From: JBDRDD01 sp043821115
GTDB lineage: Bacteria > CAYTYR01 > UBA6262 > DAOVJB01
Assembly: GCA_043821115.1 (NCBI GenBank)
Contig: JBDRDD010000032.1
Span: forward strand, 43,422-107,421
Direction of reading: 5' to 3'
Length of the DNA stretch: 64,000 bases
Of this stretch, positions 45,574-54,500 are shown piece by piece. The notes below the pieces were generated by a model. It worked only from the letters and a program-made list of their open reading frames with translations, had not been told where the DNA came from and ran no database searches. The position numbers and the translations under genes are program-made. The first letter of the stretch is position 1. Each line of letters begins with the position of its first letter.

Positions 45574-46467
45574 ATGAAAAAGGGTTTGATTTTAGGATTA
45601 GCGGTGATGATGCTAACAGGATATACAACCTTATCCTATGGTGCTTTCAAGGACAGCGGATGGGGAACAAGGCCTGCTGGTATGGGCGGAGCATTCGTTG
45701 CTATAGCAGATGACGCCAATTCACCCATGTGGAATCCTGCCGGTATAAGCCAGATAGACTGGCATGAGGGAAGCTTCATGTATGCAAAGCTTTATACGGG
45801 TTTGGACAATGTGGATATGGGACTTAATTACCTCTCATATGCACAGCCGGTGTCCAATATCGGTCATTTTGGAATAAACTGGGCCAACTTCACCACGGCC
45901 AGTCTTTATAAAGAAGATACGATAGCAATCACTTATGCCAGGAAAATAAGCGACATAGTGGCTGCGGGTATAAACATTAAATACCTGAGTAACCAGTACA
46001 CGCTTGACAGTTATGCAAAGGATGATCCGGTATTTTCAGATGCCAAGGGTAAAAGTGTTGTTACTGTTGATTTGGGAGTGCTTGTAAAAGCCACCAAGAA
46101 GTTAAATGCCGGGCTGAGCATAAAGAACCTGACACAGCCTGATATAGGACTAAAGAGCAAGGATGTTGTTCCAATGGAAACCAAGGCAGGGGTATCCTAC
46201 AAGGTTAACGATAAGGTTCTCACAGCACTTGACGTGACATCCCGCGATGATGATTTTAATGTTCACATAGGTGGTGAAAGCTGGTTTGCGGATGATGTCA
46301 TAGGTATACGCGCCGGAGGGAATATGAAAGAGCTTAGTTTCGGGTTCAGTGTGATGCCGAAGCTCGTTGACACAGCGGATTTCCAGATAGATTATTCCCT
46401 GATATGGCCGCTTACCATAGAAGAGACCAGTGGAACGCACAGGGTGTCTTTTACAACAATGTTTTAA
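45574..46467 (+). CDS. PorV/UPF0164-like outer-membrane beta-barrel protein, copy 1
   Basis: 297 residues. After a signal peptide (to TLSYGA) comes the diagnostic start of the PorV/PorQ family: RPAGMGGAFVAIADDANSPM then WNPAGISQI. The rest is alternating amphipathic strands ending in a C-terminal Phe (VSFTTMF), usual for barrels. PorV is the shuttle that carries type IX cargo to the attachment complex. AAGGAG at 45558-45563 favours ATG at 45574 over 45565. It lies 18 bases after a gene with a sorting-like C-terminus. Role in export is inferred; no other type IX components are in the window. Confidence 0.82.
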   Translation: MKKGLILGLAVMMLTGYTTLSYGAFKDSGWGTRPAGMGGAFVAIADDANSPMWNPAGISQIDWHEGSFMYAKLYTGLDNVDMGLNYLSYAQPVSNIGHFGINWANFTTASLYKEDTIAITYARKISDIVAAGINIKYLSNQYTLDSYAKDDPVFSDAKGKSVVTVDLGVLVKATKKLNAGLSIKNLTQPDIGLKSKDVVPMETKAGVSYKVNDKVLTALDVTSRDDDFNVHIGGESWFADDVIGIRAGGNMKELSFGFSVMPKLVDTADFQIDYSLIWPLTIEETSGTHRVSFTTMF

Positions 46468-46550
46468 TGTATAAGCAAATAGGGAGAGCAATTAAATATT
46501 TTACGTCAGGTAGATCTCTTTTTAAGGGACAAAAGCAGGGATTACCTATA

Positions 46551-46581
46551 ATGCCGAGAATATAATTGTTCTCGGCATTTT
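46551..46581 (+). terminator. Intrinsic terminator, resembling the platform at 51414
   Basis: ATGCCGAGAA (46551-46560) pairs with TTCTCGGCAT (46569-46578) and ends in TTTT. The hairpin sequence is close to that of riboswitch 2's terminator, but no GEMM aptamer is recognisable in front of it. Confidence 0.8.
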
Positions 46582-46613
46582 AATAAAAATCACACGATAG
46601 GGAAGGCGATACG

Positions 46614-48701
46614 ATGAAGAAGGCACTGTTACTATTTCTGCTAATAACTTTTACCTGTTATCCTTTAATTGCAGATGCTGACCTGGATTTCAAAGGCTTA
46701 GCATATATGTCCCGTGAATATGAAAGCACACTTAATGACCCGGATGGTTTCATCCGCAACAATTCCGATGAGTCCTTGGAAAACATGAGTTTTACAGGGG
46801 CTAATTATGTTGCGCTCATCGTGACTCAGTATATGAGCGGTCAGACAACAAGCTCTGTATATTCCAAGCCTACTAGGACTCCGACTGATGTTGCAATAGC
46901 ACATGCCATTGACAAGGCTCACGAGCTTGGCATGAATGTCATGATGAAGATGCATATAGATGTTGAAGACGGTACATGGAGGGGAGATATAACTCCGAGC
47001 GATACTAATGCGTGGTTTAACAGCTATAACACTGCTATAGTGCATTACGCACAGATAGCCCAGGCACATTACCAGCCAGGGGATGTTGTATGTGTAGGCA
47101 CAGAGCTAAGAAGTATGAGCAGGGACTATGATTCTAACTGGACTGCTATCATAAATAATTTACAACTGAGTTTCAGCGGTGAGCTGACATATGCCGCGAA
47201 CTGGGATGAATACACAGACGTTTCTTTCTGGGACGAGCTTGATTATGCAGGTATAGACGCGTACTTTGCGCTTAGTGACCTGCAGGACCCATCACTTCAG
47301 AACCTTCTTGACGGATGGCTCTATTATGACGGTAACGCAAGATATGTTAATGGACCGCGACAGTGGGTGAATGAAATTGAAGCATGGCAGTCAAGTATAA
47401 ACAAGCCTGTCATATTCACAGAAATAGGATACCGCTCCAAGGACCAGGCTGCAATGGAGCCATGGGACTGGGAGAACGGTGCGGTATATAACGGGGAATT
47501 GCAGGCCCGATGTTATGAAGCAGCTTTTTTAACCTTCAAGGACAGGACATGGTTTAAGGGACTGTTCTTCTGGAGCTGGTTCACAGGACCTGATGCGGGA
47601 CATTTCGGGGAGACTCTTTATACCCCCCAGAATAAACCAGCCGAGAACACGCTAACAATATATTATGAAGGCGGAAAATCCTATACCTACGATTTTGAAG
47701 ACGGGACAACTCAGGGCTGGTTCAACGATACAAGCATAGATTTTATGGGTAATTTGGGTCTTCCCTATAACGCTACGGACCAGGTTCACAGGATGTATCG
47801 CTCCCTGGCGTTTCCTTTAAATCTTGATGATAAGCATGATGCAGGCACACCGGGGAATTCTATAGATGACTATATTAACGATGTAGGTTACGTGAGACCT
47901 GTTCATCTCAACCTCACAGGCTATAATGGTATACGCTGTTATGTGTATATCCCGACAACAGCAAATATTTCTGATACGAAGCCCGCGGTTGGAAGCATAT
48001 ACGTTAAAACGGGTGACGGGTGGGTATGGTATGAGAGTAATTATGCGAAAAACATCACGCTTGGCGACTGGACTGAGGTAACACTGAATCTTTCACTTGC
48101 TAAGAACCAGGCAGGGACGCTTAACCAGCCTGTGAGTGATGTTGACGATATAAAGGAACTCGGAGTACATATATCAGGAGCGGGTGATGGCAGTGGAACT
48201 ACAATCCTTTATGTTGACAGTGTTGAATATGAAGGGACCAGTTCGGCCGCTATTATCACTGTTACGGTGGAAGGTGTTACCATAGGTGTTAGCATAACAG
48301 GAAGTTATGATTTTGGCCTGATGCAGATGGGAGACCAGAAAGTTTCTGATAGTCCACTGGTCGTGACAAATACGGGAACAGCTGCGGAAACGTATGCGAT
48401 GTATCTGATGAACCCGCCGACCTGGACAGCGGTGGATACCAATGCTGGAAATGAGACTTACGTGCTGGGAGCTGTATTTAATTCCGGTCAGCCTGCTATA
48501 GCGAATTTCGGCACTCCTGATGACAGTGTTCTCGCAACTCCGAAGCAGTGTGACAGTGCTGTTTTCGCTGGCAATCAGACAGGTGTATTTGTGCCTGCTG
48601 GTATAACAAGGGACCTTTGGCTTTTGTTCAAAGCGCCTGTCATGACCGCTTCTCAGGTAGAGCAGCGTATAAGACTGATAATAAGCGCGGAAGCGTCCTA
48701 A
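46614..48701 (+). CDS. Secreted glycoside hydrolase, GH113-like, with carbohydrate-binding and C-terminal domains
   Basis: 695 residues. Signal peptide (1-22). A TIM-barrel of ~320 residues has GH113 features: start DFKGLAYMSREYES, catalytic acid/base Glu 164 in CVGTELRSM, nucleophile Glu 270 in IFTEIGYRSKDQA, and the closing GLFFWSWFTGPDAG. GH113 enzymes described so far are beta-1,4-mannanases. The jelly-roll module follows (~355-540: YDFEDGTTQGWFNDT, YVKTGDGWVWYES), then the shared C-terminal domain (~547-695) ending RLIISAEAS. SD GGAAGG. Preceded by a terminator hairpin at 46551. Extracellular mannan or mannoside cleavage is likely. Confidence 0.85.
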   Translation: MKKALLLFLLITFTCYPLIADADLDFKGLAYMSREYESTLNDPDGFIRNNSDESLENMSFTGANYVALIVTQYMSGQTTSSVYSKPTRTPTDVAIAHAIDKAHELGMNVMMKMHIDVEDGTWRGDITPSDTNAWFNSYNTAIVHYAQIAQAHYQPGDVVCVGTELRSMSRDYDSNWTAIINNLQLSFSGELTYAANWDEYTDVSFWDELDYAGIDAYFALSDLQDPSLQNLLDGWLYYDGNARYVNGPRQWVNEIEAWQSSINKPVIFTEIGYRSKDQAAMEPWDWENGAVYNGELQARCYEAAFLTFKDRTWFKGLFFWSWFTGPDAGHFGETLYTPQNKPAENTLTIYYEGGKSYTYDFEDGTTQGWFNDTSIDFMGNLGLPYNATDQVHRMYRSLAFPLNLDDKHDAGTPGNSIDDYINDVGYVRPVHLNLTGYNGIRCYVYIPTTANISDTKPAVGSIYVKTGDGWVWYESNYAKNITLGDWTEVTLNLSLAKNQAGTLNQPVSDVDDIKELGVHISGAGDGSGTTILYVDSVEYEGTSSAAIITVTVEGVTIGVSITGSYDFGLMQMGDQKVSDSPLVVTNTGTAAETYAMYLMNPPTWTAVDTNAGNETYVLGAVFNSGQPAIANFGTPDDSVLATPKQCDSAVFAGNQTGVFVPAGITRDLWLLFKAPVMTASQVEQRIRLIISAEAS

Positions 48702-48763
48702 TAAAAACTTGAAAAAAAAGAGTAATTTAGAATATATCATTTGCACAGGAGCTCTGTTTGACG

Positions 48764-48786
48764 GGGAACCAGTGAGGTTCCCTTTA
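48764..48786 (+). terminator. Intrinsic terminator or attenuator hairpin
   Basis: GGGAACC (48764-48770) pairs with GGTTCCC (48776-48782), followed by TTTAT. It stands between the GH113-like gene and the gene at 48833. Confidence 0.6.
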
Positions 48787-48832
48787 TATAATCCTTAAAA
48801 GGAGCCCAAAAGGGCACGAATGGAGGATAAAG

Positions 48833-49756
48833 GTGAAATTAAACATGAAGCGCAGGAGTTTTGTTTATCTGTTTTTTTTATTAATTACTGTATTCTGCGT
48901 TAAGAATGTTTTTGCGGGTGCTGGATTGTCCACATCATGGGGTGAGGTGGTTATCCGCAACATCCATGTCGGGCAGACCTACAGTGTGCAGGAATCAAGC
49001 AATTTGCTCTTTAAGCTGACAAATACCGGGGACCAGGATGCAAACATACGCATAGAGGTCATATCTCCGACAAGCGATAATCTCAAGGAAAGTTATGAAT
49101 CCATCCCTGATGTTGCATGGGTTAGTCTTGATAAGTATAGATTCCTGGCAAAACCGGGTGAGACCGTGGAAACCGATGTAAAGATATCCATCCCGGATGA
49201 TCCCGAGTACCTTAATAAGAAGTATCAAGTATATCTTTTTGCTTATACGATAGAGTCTCCCGGATTTATGGGTGTGGGGCTTAGGAGCAGATTGCTGCTT
49301 CATACAGCAGCCCTTAGACCTACAAGGACTGTCAAGATAGTAGCGCCTCCAAAAGGCAACCTTGATTTCAAGGTTCATCCTTACGAGGTGCATCTAGAGG
49401 ATATCAAGATTAGCAAGAAATACGATGTGGGCAAAGTTGCAGACAAAGCATTTGAAATTGTGAATTTCTCTGATAGTGAGGAGTCATATATAATAAAGAG
49501 TCTTGATCCCAATCAGATACTGACAAGCTTGCCCGGAGGGTTTGAACCCGCTCCTGACGCAGGATTTATCTCGTTTAAGGAAGATCAGCTCAGCATTAAA
49601 TCAAAAGGCAGCGAAAACCCAAAAATCTATTTAAGGATTCCCAAAGAGGACAAGTATAAGGGTAAGAAATACGTATTTGTCATTTATACAGAGAAAATGA
49701 ACCAGGGAAAACCCATGGGAGTTTACAACAGGATATACGTCACTACAAAACAATAA
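48833..49756 (+). CDS. Secreted protein of two tandem Ig-like domains
   Basis: 307 residues with GTG start (GGAGG six bases upstream). Signal peptide to VFAGAG. Two related beta-sandwich domains: residues ~33-160 (VIRNIHVGQTYSVQ ... ISIPDDPEYLNKKYQVY) and ~185-305 (IKISKKYDVGKV ... LRIPKEDKYKGKKYVFV). The first also matches residues ~50-180 of the protein at 43699. The pattern (tag strand, Thr-Asn-Thr, IPDDP, Tyr-Lys-Lys-Tyr) resembles periplasmic chaperone-like or DUF916-like folds, but I do not recognise the family. No barrel or anchor is seen. It may bind or cap the other secreted proteins. Confidence 0.65.
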   Translation: MKLNMKRRSFVYLFFLLITVFCVKNVFAGAGLSTSWGEVVIRNIHVGQTYSVQESSNLLFKLTNTGDQDANIRIEVISPTSDNLKESYESIPDVAWVSLDKYRFLAKPGETVETDVKISIPDDPEYLNKKYQVYLFAYTIESPGFMGVGLRSRLLLHTAALRPTRTVKIVAPPKGNLDFKVHPYEVHLEDIKISKKYDVGKVADKAFEIVNFSDSEESYIIKSLDPNQILTSLPGGFEPAPDAGFISFKEDQLSIKSKGSENPKIYLRIPKEDKYKGKKYVFVIYTEKMNQGKPMGVYNRIYVTTKQ

Positions 49757-49772
49757 GAGGAACAAGGGGCCG

Positions 49773-51272
49773 ATGAAGTATATTTTTATTTTTGTTACAT
49801 GTTTGACACTTATATTTTCTACGCTGGGTGCAGATGCTGCGGTTACGCTCTTTGATTTTGAGGACGGCACGACCCAAGGGTGGGAGAACGATATCACTGA
49901 GTATTTTGTGGATAATCTTGGTGAGCCTTCCACCAGTATGGACGAGGCCTACGAAGGATCCTATTCGCTGGTATATCCGCTAGATCTAAATGTTAAACAT
50001 CTTCCTTATAATGTTATAAATGATCTTGCGTTTGTCAGGTTTCCCTCAACGATGGATTTTACAAAGGGTGATGGTATGGCAGTGTATGTATACATACCGG
50101 GTAATGCCAATATAAGCGGGGCTACTCCGGCTACGGCTAGTGTATATATAAAGACAGGTGAGAATTGGGCGTGGTTTGAAAGCAATGAATCTGAGAATAT
50201 TGTTCCCGGAGTTTGGGTGAAAACAGAGATTGATTTTTCCTTAAGCAGGGACGCATCCAGCACTATGAACCAGCAAGTTGCGGATCTTGATGAAGTACAT
50301 GAGGTAGGAGTACATCTTTCAGGGGCGCAGATCTCCGGGGGTCAGACCAGTTTCTATGTTGACATGTTTGAAGTCCAGGGTGCACTGGTTATGACGGATG
50401 TAACTGTTACGGTCGAAGGTGTTTTAACTTCAGTCAGGCTTTCCGGTTCCATAGATTTCGGCAGTGTAGGGCTTGGCGAGGAAGCTGTTTCAGATGAGCC
50501 TCTCATAATTGAAAATATAGGCAATCTGCCTCTTACTATTTCTTTGAGTATCATTGACCCTGAAGGATGGACTTCAGTTAATACCTTCCCGGGGTACAAT
50601 ACGTATGTTTTAAACAGCATTTTCAATAGTTTACAGGCTCAGCACGAGGATTTTAACGAGGAACAGCATGCACTTGCCGTTGCCCCGCGCAGGTCAAGCA
50701 CGGTGGTATTCGCGGGGAATCAGAACGGCATAAACGTCCAGCCCGGTGAAGTTCGGTCTTTATGGTTTGAGTTCAGGGCCCCGGAAGGAACGAATGTCGC
50801 AACCCAGCAGAGGATAAAGCTGATAGTATCGATTGAAGTAGCGGATGAATATACCCTGGGTATATCAGTAAATTCAAAAAGTTATAATTTCGGTCCTCTG
50901 TCAGTGGGTACAACGGCTGTTTCCAGTGCACCTGTTGCCATTACCAATACGGGTACGGTCTCACAGACTTACTGGATGAGGTTAATAGAACCTCAGAACT
51001 GGACTCATTCACAGAAGGTACCTGGAAATAATGTATATGTTCTTAACGCGGCATTTGATACTGACGGGGACGTTAACTGGGAAAACGTCCAGCACGCGCT
51101 TGGCACGAGTCTGATGTCATGCGACCAGACGAAGTTCTCGGGCGACAGCTCGGGTTCGGGAGTCCCGGTGGGAAACCAAAGGGACCTCTGGTTTCAGATA
51201 AAAATGCCTATTAACACCTCGGACGCAAGTCCGCAGAATATAAGAGTAGTATTTGTAGCTTCACAATCTTAA
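49773..51272 (+). CDS. Secreted protein: carbohydrate-binding-like domain and two copies of the shared C-terminal domain
   Basis: 499 residues. Signal peptide to GADAA. Jelly-roll module (~24-205, FDFEDGTTQGWENDITEYF, YIKTGENWAWFES). Then two tandem copies of the C-terminal domain: ~208-358 (VRLSGSIDFGSVGLGEE, STVVFAGNQNG, RIKLIVSIEV) and ~362-499 (ISVNSKSYNFGPLSVG, CDQTKFSGDSSG, NIRVVFVASQS). The second copy is the most diverged in the window. No enzyme domain. It closes a run of genes, and riboswitch 2 follows 18 bases after its stop. Confidence 0.75.
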   Translation: MKYIFIFVTCLTLIFSTLGADAAVTLFDFEDGTTQGWENDITEYFVDNLGEPSTSMDEAYEGSYSLVYPLDLNVKHLPYNVINDLAFVRFPSTMDFTKGDGMAVYVYIPGNANISGATPATASVYIKTGENWAWFESNESENIVPGVWVKTEIDFSLSRDASSTMNQQVADLDEVHEVGVHLSGAQISGGQTSFYVDMFEVQGALVMTDVTVTVEGVLTSVRLSGSIDFGSVGLGEEAVSDEPLIIENIGNLPLTISLSIIDPEGWTSVNTFPGYNTYVLNSIFNSLQAQHEDFNEEQHALAVAPRRSSTVVFAGNQNGINVQPGEVRSLWFEFRAPEGTNVATQQRIKLIVSIEVADEYTLGISVNSKSYNFGPLSVGTTAVSSAPVAITNTGTVSQTYWMRLIEPQNWTHSQKVPGNNVYVLNAAFDTDGDVNWENVQHALGTSLMSCDQTKFSGDSSGSGVPVGNQRDLWFQIKMPINTSDASPQNIRVVFVASQS

Positions 51273-51290
51273 TATTTGAACAATGATATT

Positions 51291-51367
51291 CCGAAAAGGC
51301 AAATCTGTTGTAAGACAGAGACGCAAAGCCACAGTCCGCATTAAGCGGAGGCTGGGTTACCGATAAC
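51291..51367 (+). promoter_or_regulatory. Cyclic-di-GMP-I (GEMM-I) riboswitch 2
   Basis: CCGAAAAGGCAAAT, hairpin TCTGTT/GACAGA with GTAA tetraloop, GAGACGCAAAGCC, second hairpin TCCGC/GCGGA, and GGCTGGGTTACCGATAAC, which is the closest of the four to the textbook 3' strand. Unlike the other three, no consensus promoter lies directly upstream; it may sit in a read-through transcript. It precedes the giant GH5 gene. Confidence 0.9.
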
Positions 51368-51413
51368 GTGATTCGCAAATGGGGGCGGCGGACTACACAC
51401 TTAATTCCTCATA

Positions 51414-51450
51414 ATGCCGAGGATATAATCATTGTTCTTGGTATTTTTTT
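51414..51450 (+). terminator. Terminator downstream of riboswitch 2
   Basis: ATGCCGAGGA (51414-51423) pairs with TTCTTGGTAT (51435-51444), then seven Ts. It does not overlap the aptamer, so switching must use an intermediate pairing (bases 51368-51413). Similar to the hairpin at 46551. Confidence 0.75.
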
Positions 51451-51500
51451 ACCCTGAAAAGGCACAAGGAGCATGAGACTCAAGAAAGAGGTGAGTGGTA

Positions 51501-54500
51501 ATGAGTAACAAAAGTACAAGAGGTAAATTCTTCAAAAGGACGATTATCGCACTCAGTGTGATGACGATTGTTCTTGTCCAGGCTGTGGTGGTTTTTGCGG
51601 GGTTTGTGCAGAGGCAGGGAACGCAGTTCTCCCTGGATGGTAGCACCTTCTATTTTGCCGGTACAAACTGCTATGACCTTTTCACATACGGTGATGGCGG
51701 GGACTACACCGATCCCGATCTTATAGAAAACCAGTTTATGGACAAGGCACGAATAGATGCTCATATGGAAGTCATGCAGAGAAACGGCGTTAAAGTCGTG
51801 AGACTATGGGGATTCAGCCACGAAATATGGCATGGTTTTGAGCCCAGTGAAGGAACGTATTATGAGCCTGAATTCATGCTTTTTGATTACCTTCTGCAAT
51901 CCGCAGAAGCCCATGATTTAAAGCTTTGGGTAGTTCTGGAGAACTACTGGGATGCATACGGCGGAATTGACCAGCGTCTGCAGTGGGAAGGCCTTCCGAG
52001 CGGAACGCATGCTGCCAGAACAGCGTTCTTCAGGGATGCCGGATGTAAAGAGCAGTACAAAAACTATGCAAATAATTTTGTAAACAGGGTCAACCATTAT
52101 GACGGGGTGGCATATAAAGATGATCCGACTATATTCGCATGGGAGCTTATGAATGAACCCAGGTACCAGGATGGAGGAGAGGATAGTACTGGTATAACGC
52201 TTCGCGCATGGGTTGACGAGATGGCTTCATACATAAAGAATTTAGACCCGAATCACATGGTAAGCACTGGCCTTGAAGGACACGGTCTTGCCTATAATTT
52301 CGGTGGGGATGAAGGGAACCCGTTCATATACATCCATCAGTCTCCGTATATTGACTTTACCTCGGCCCATCCGTATCCAACGGAGCACTGGGCAGATCTC
52401 AGTCTTGAGGAAACGCTGGACCTTATAAGCCAGTGGATATCCGATTCGCATAATATCGTGGGCAAACCCTTCGTCATGGGCGAGCACAACGTCCATACAT
52501 ACCAGGTTGACAGGAGTGTCTGGTGGCAGGCAATGTACGACCGATTCTATGATGAGAGGGGAGACGGAGACTGCTTCTGGTGGTTAGAGGACACTCAGGT
52601 TGACGGGAATTTCGGAGTAAGAGACGGCGATGCCGCGCTGGATGTCTTTAAGGCGCATTCAGACCGCATGGCAGCTCTTAACGGTCCAGTCAACGGTTCA
52701 CCTGCTACACCCGCAGAACCAACAGGGCCGACAGCAGGAGATTTAGATGTTTCCTATAGCTACTCAGCTACTACGACAGACCCTGATGGTGATAATATAA
52801 GGTACACATTTGACTGGGATGACGGGACGAGTACAACCACGGGTTATGTCACCTCCGGGACTACAGGGAATGCTTCTCATTCCTGGAATACAGCAAGAAC
52901 ATATAACGTGAAAGTAAAGGCAGAGGATGTACACGGTGCCTCAAGTGGCTGGAGTGCTTCCCATGCTGTTGTTATAGGCGGAGGGGATGTCACGCCTCCT
53001 GCAGCGCCTTCGAACGTGAGTGTTACGGATGCCGAGATAGGCGGACGTCTTGATATAAGCTGGACCAACCCGACTGACGCTGATTTTGCTCATATCCATA
53101 TCTACCGTTCAACTATATCAGGACAGCTCGGAAGCCTGGTTTTTGACAACTTAACAGTCTCAAGCCAAACAGATGCGGGCCTTACCAATGGAACTGCCTA
53201 TTATTATACGCTGCGCAGTATTGATACATCAAACAATGAGTCAACAAATACCGATCAGTACAGCGGAGTTCCTTCCGGTGTGCCGGCGTTATATGATTTT
53301 GAAAACGGTACGACTCAAAACTGGGTAAATGATACTACTATCTATTTTTCAAATAACCTTGGAACACCTTCTAATTCAAGTGCACAGGCACAGAAGGGAA
53401 GCCATTCACTATCGTATCCCCTTAACCTTAACGAAAAGGATCCGACATACGGCGTAATAAATGACGCTGGATTCGTAAATCCTAACCCGGCACAAAATCT
53501 TTCTTCTGATGACGGGATAACGATATATGTGATGATACCTTCAGATGCCAGTATAACAGTTGACAAACCGGCAAAAGGCAGTGTTTATATAAAAACAGGC
53601 TCAAGCTGGAACTGGTTTGAGAGTGATAGTGCAGAACCGCTGACACTTGGAGTATGGAATCCTATAAGTATAGATTTCAGCTCTGCCCGAAACGGGAACG
53701 GTGACACGGGTCAGACTGTGACTAATTTAACTGATGTAAGGGAAATAGGTGTGCATGTGACCGGAGCCAGCACGGCCAGCGGTTCAACAACGCTTTATGT
53801 TGATAGTGTAAAGGCTGCGCTTGAGACAAGTCCGAACAATGCACCTAATGTTCCTGCGACACCTTCGGGACCGACGTCCCTTGCGGTTGCCACCAATTAC
53901 ACTTATTCCACATCATCAACAGATCCTGACGCAGACAGCATTGCCTATGTCTTTGACTGGAATGACGGTACTACGACTACCACGGGGTATGTTGCCTCGG
54001 GTACTTCCGAGAACGCATCTCATTCATGGACTACTCCCGGTAATTATAACATCCGGGCAAAGGCCAGGGATATAAAGGGAATGGAGAGTACTTGGAGCAG
54101 TGTACTGGCAGTAACTGTCCAGGGAGACTCAACGCCTCCGGCAGCACCTTCGAACATTCAGGTCTTAAATCCTGAGGTAGGCGGTCGTCTTGATATATCA
54201 TGGACCAACCCGGCTGATGCTGATTTTGCTCATATCCATATCTACCGTTCAACGGTATCAGGACAAATCGGAAGCCTCATACATGACAATGTGACTGGAA
54301 CTTCTATCAGTGATACAGGTCTTACCAATGGTACACTTTATTACTATACACTCAGAAGTGTTGATACCAGCGCCAATGAGTCAACAAACACAGATCAGCA
54401 TAGTGGTACGCCTACCAGTGATGTAACGCCTCCGACAGCGCCTGCGAATATACAGATAGCTGATCCTGCGATAGGAACAGCTCTTGACATATCATGGACT

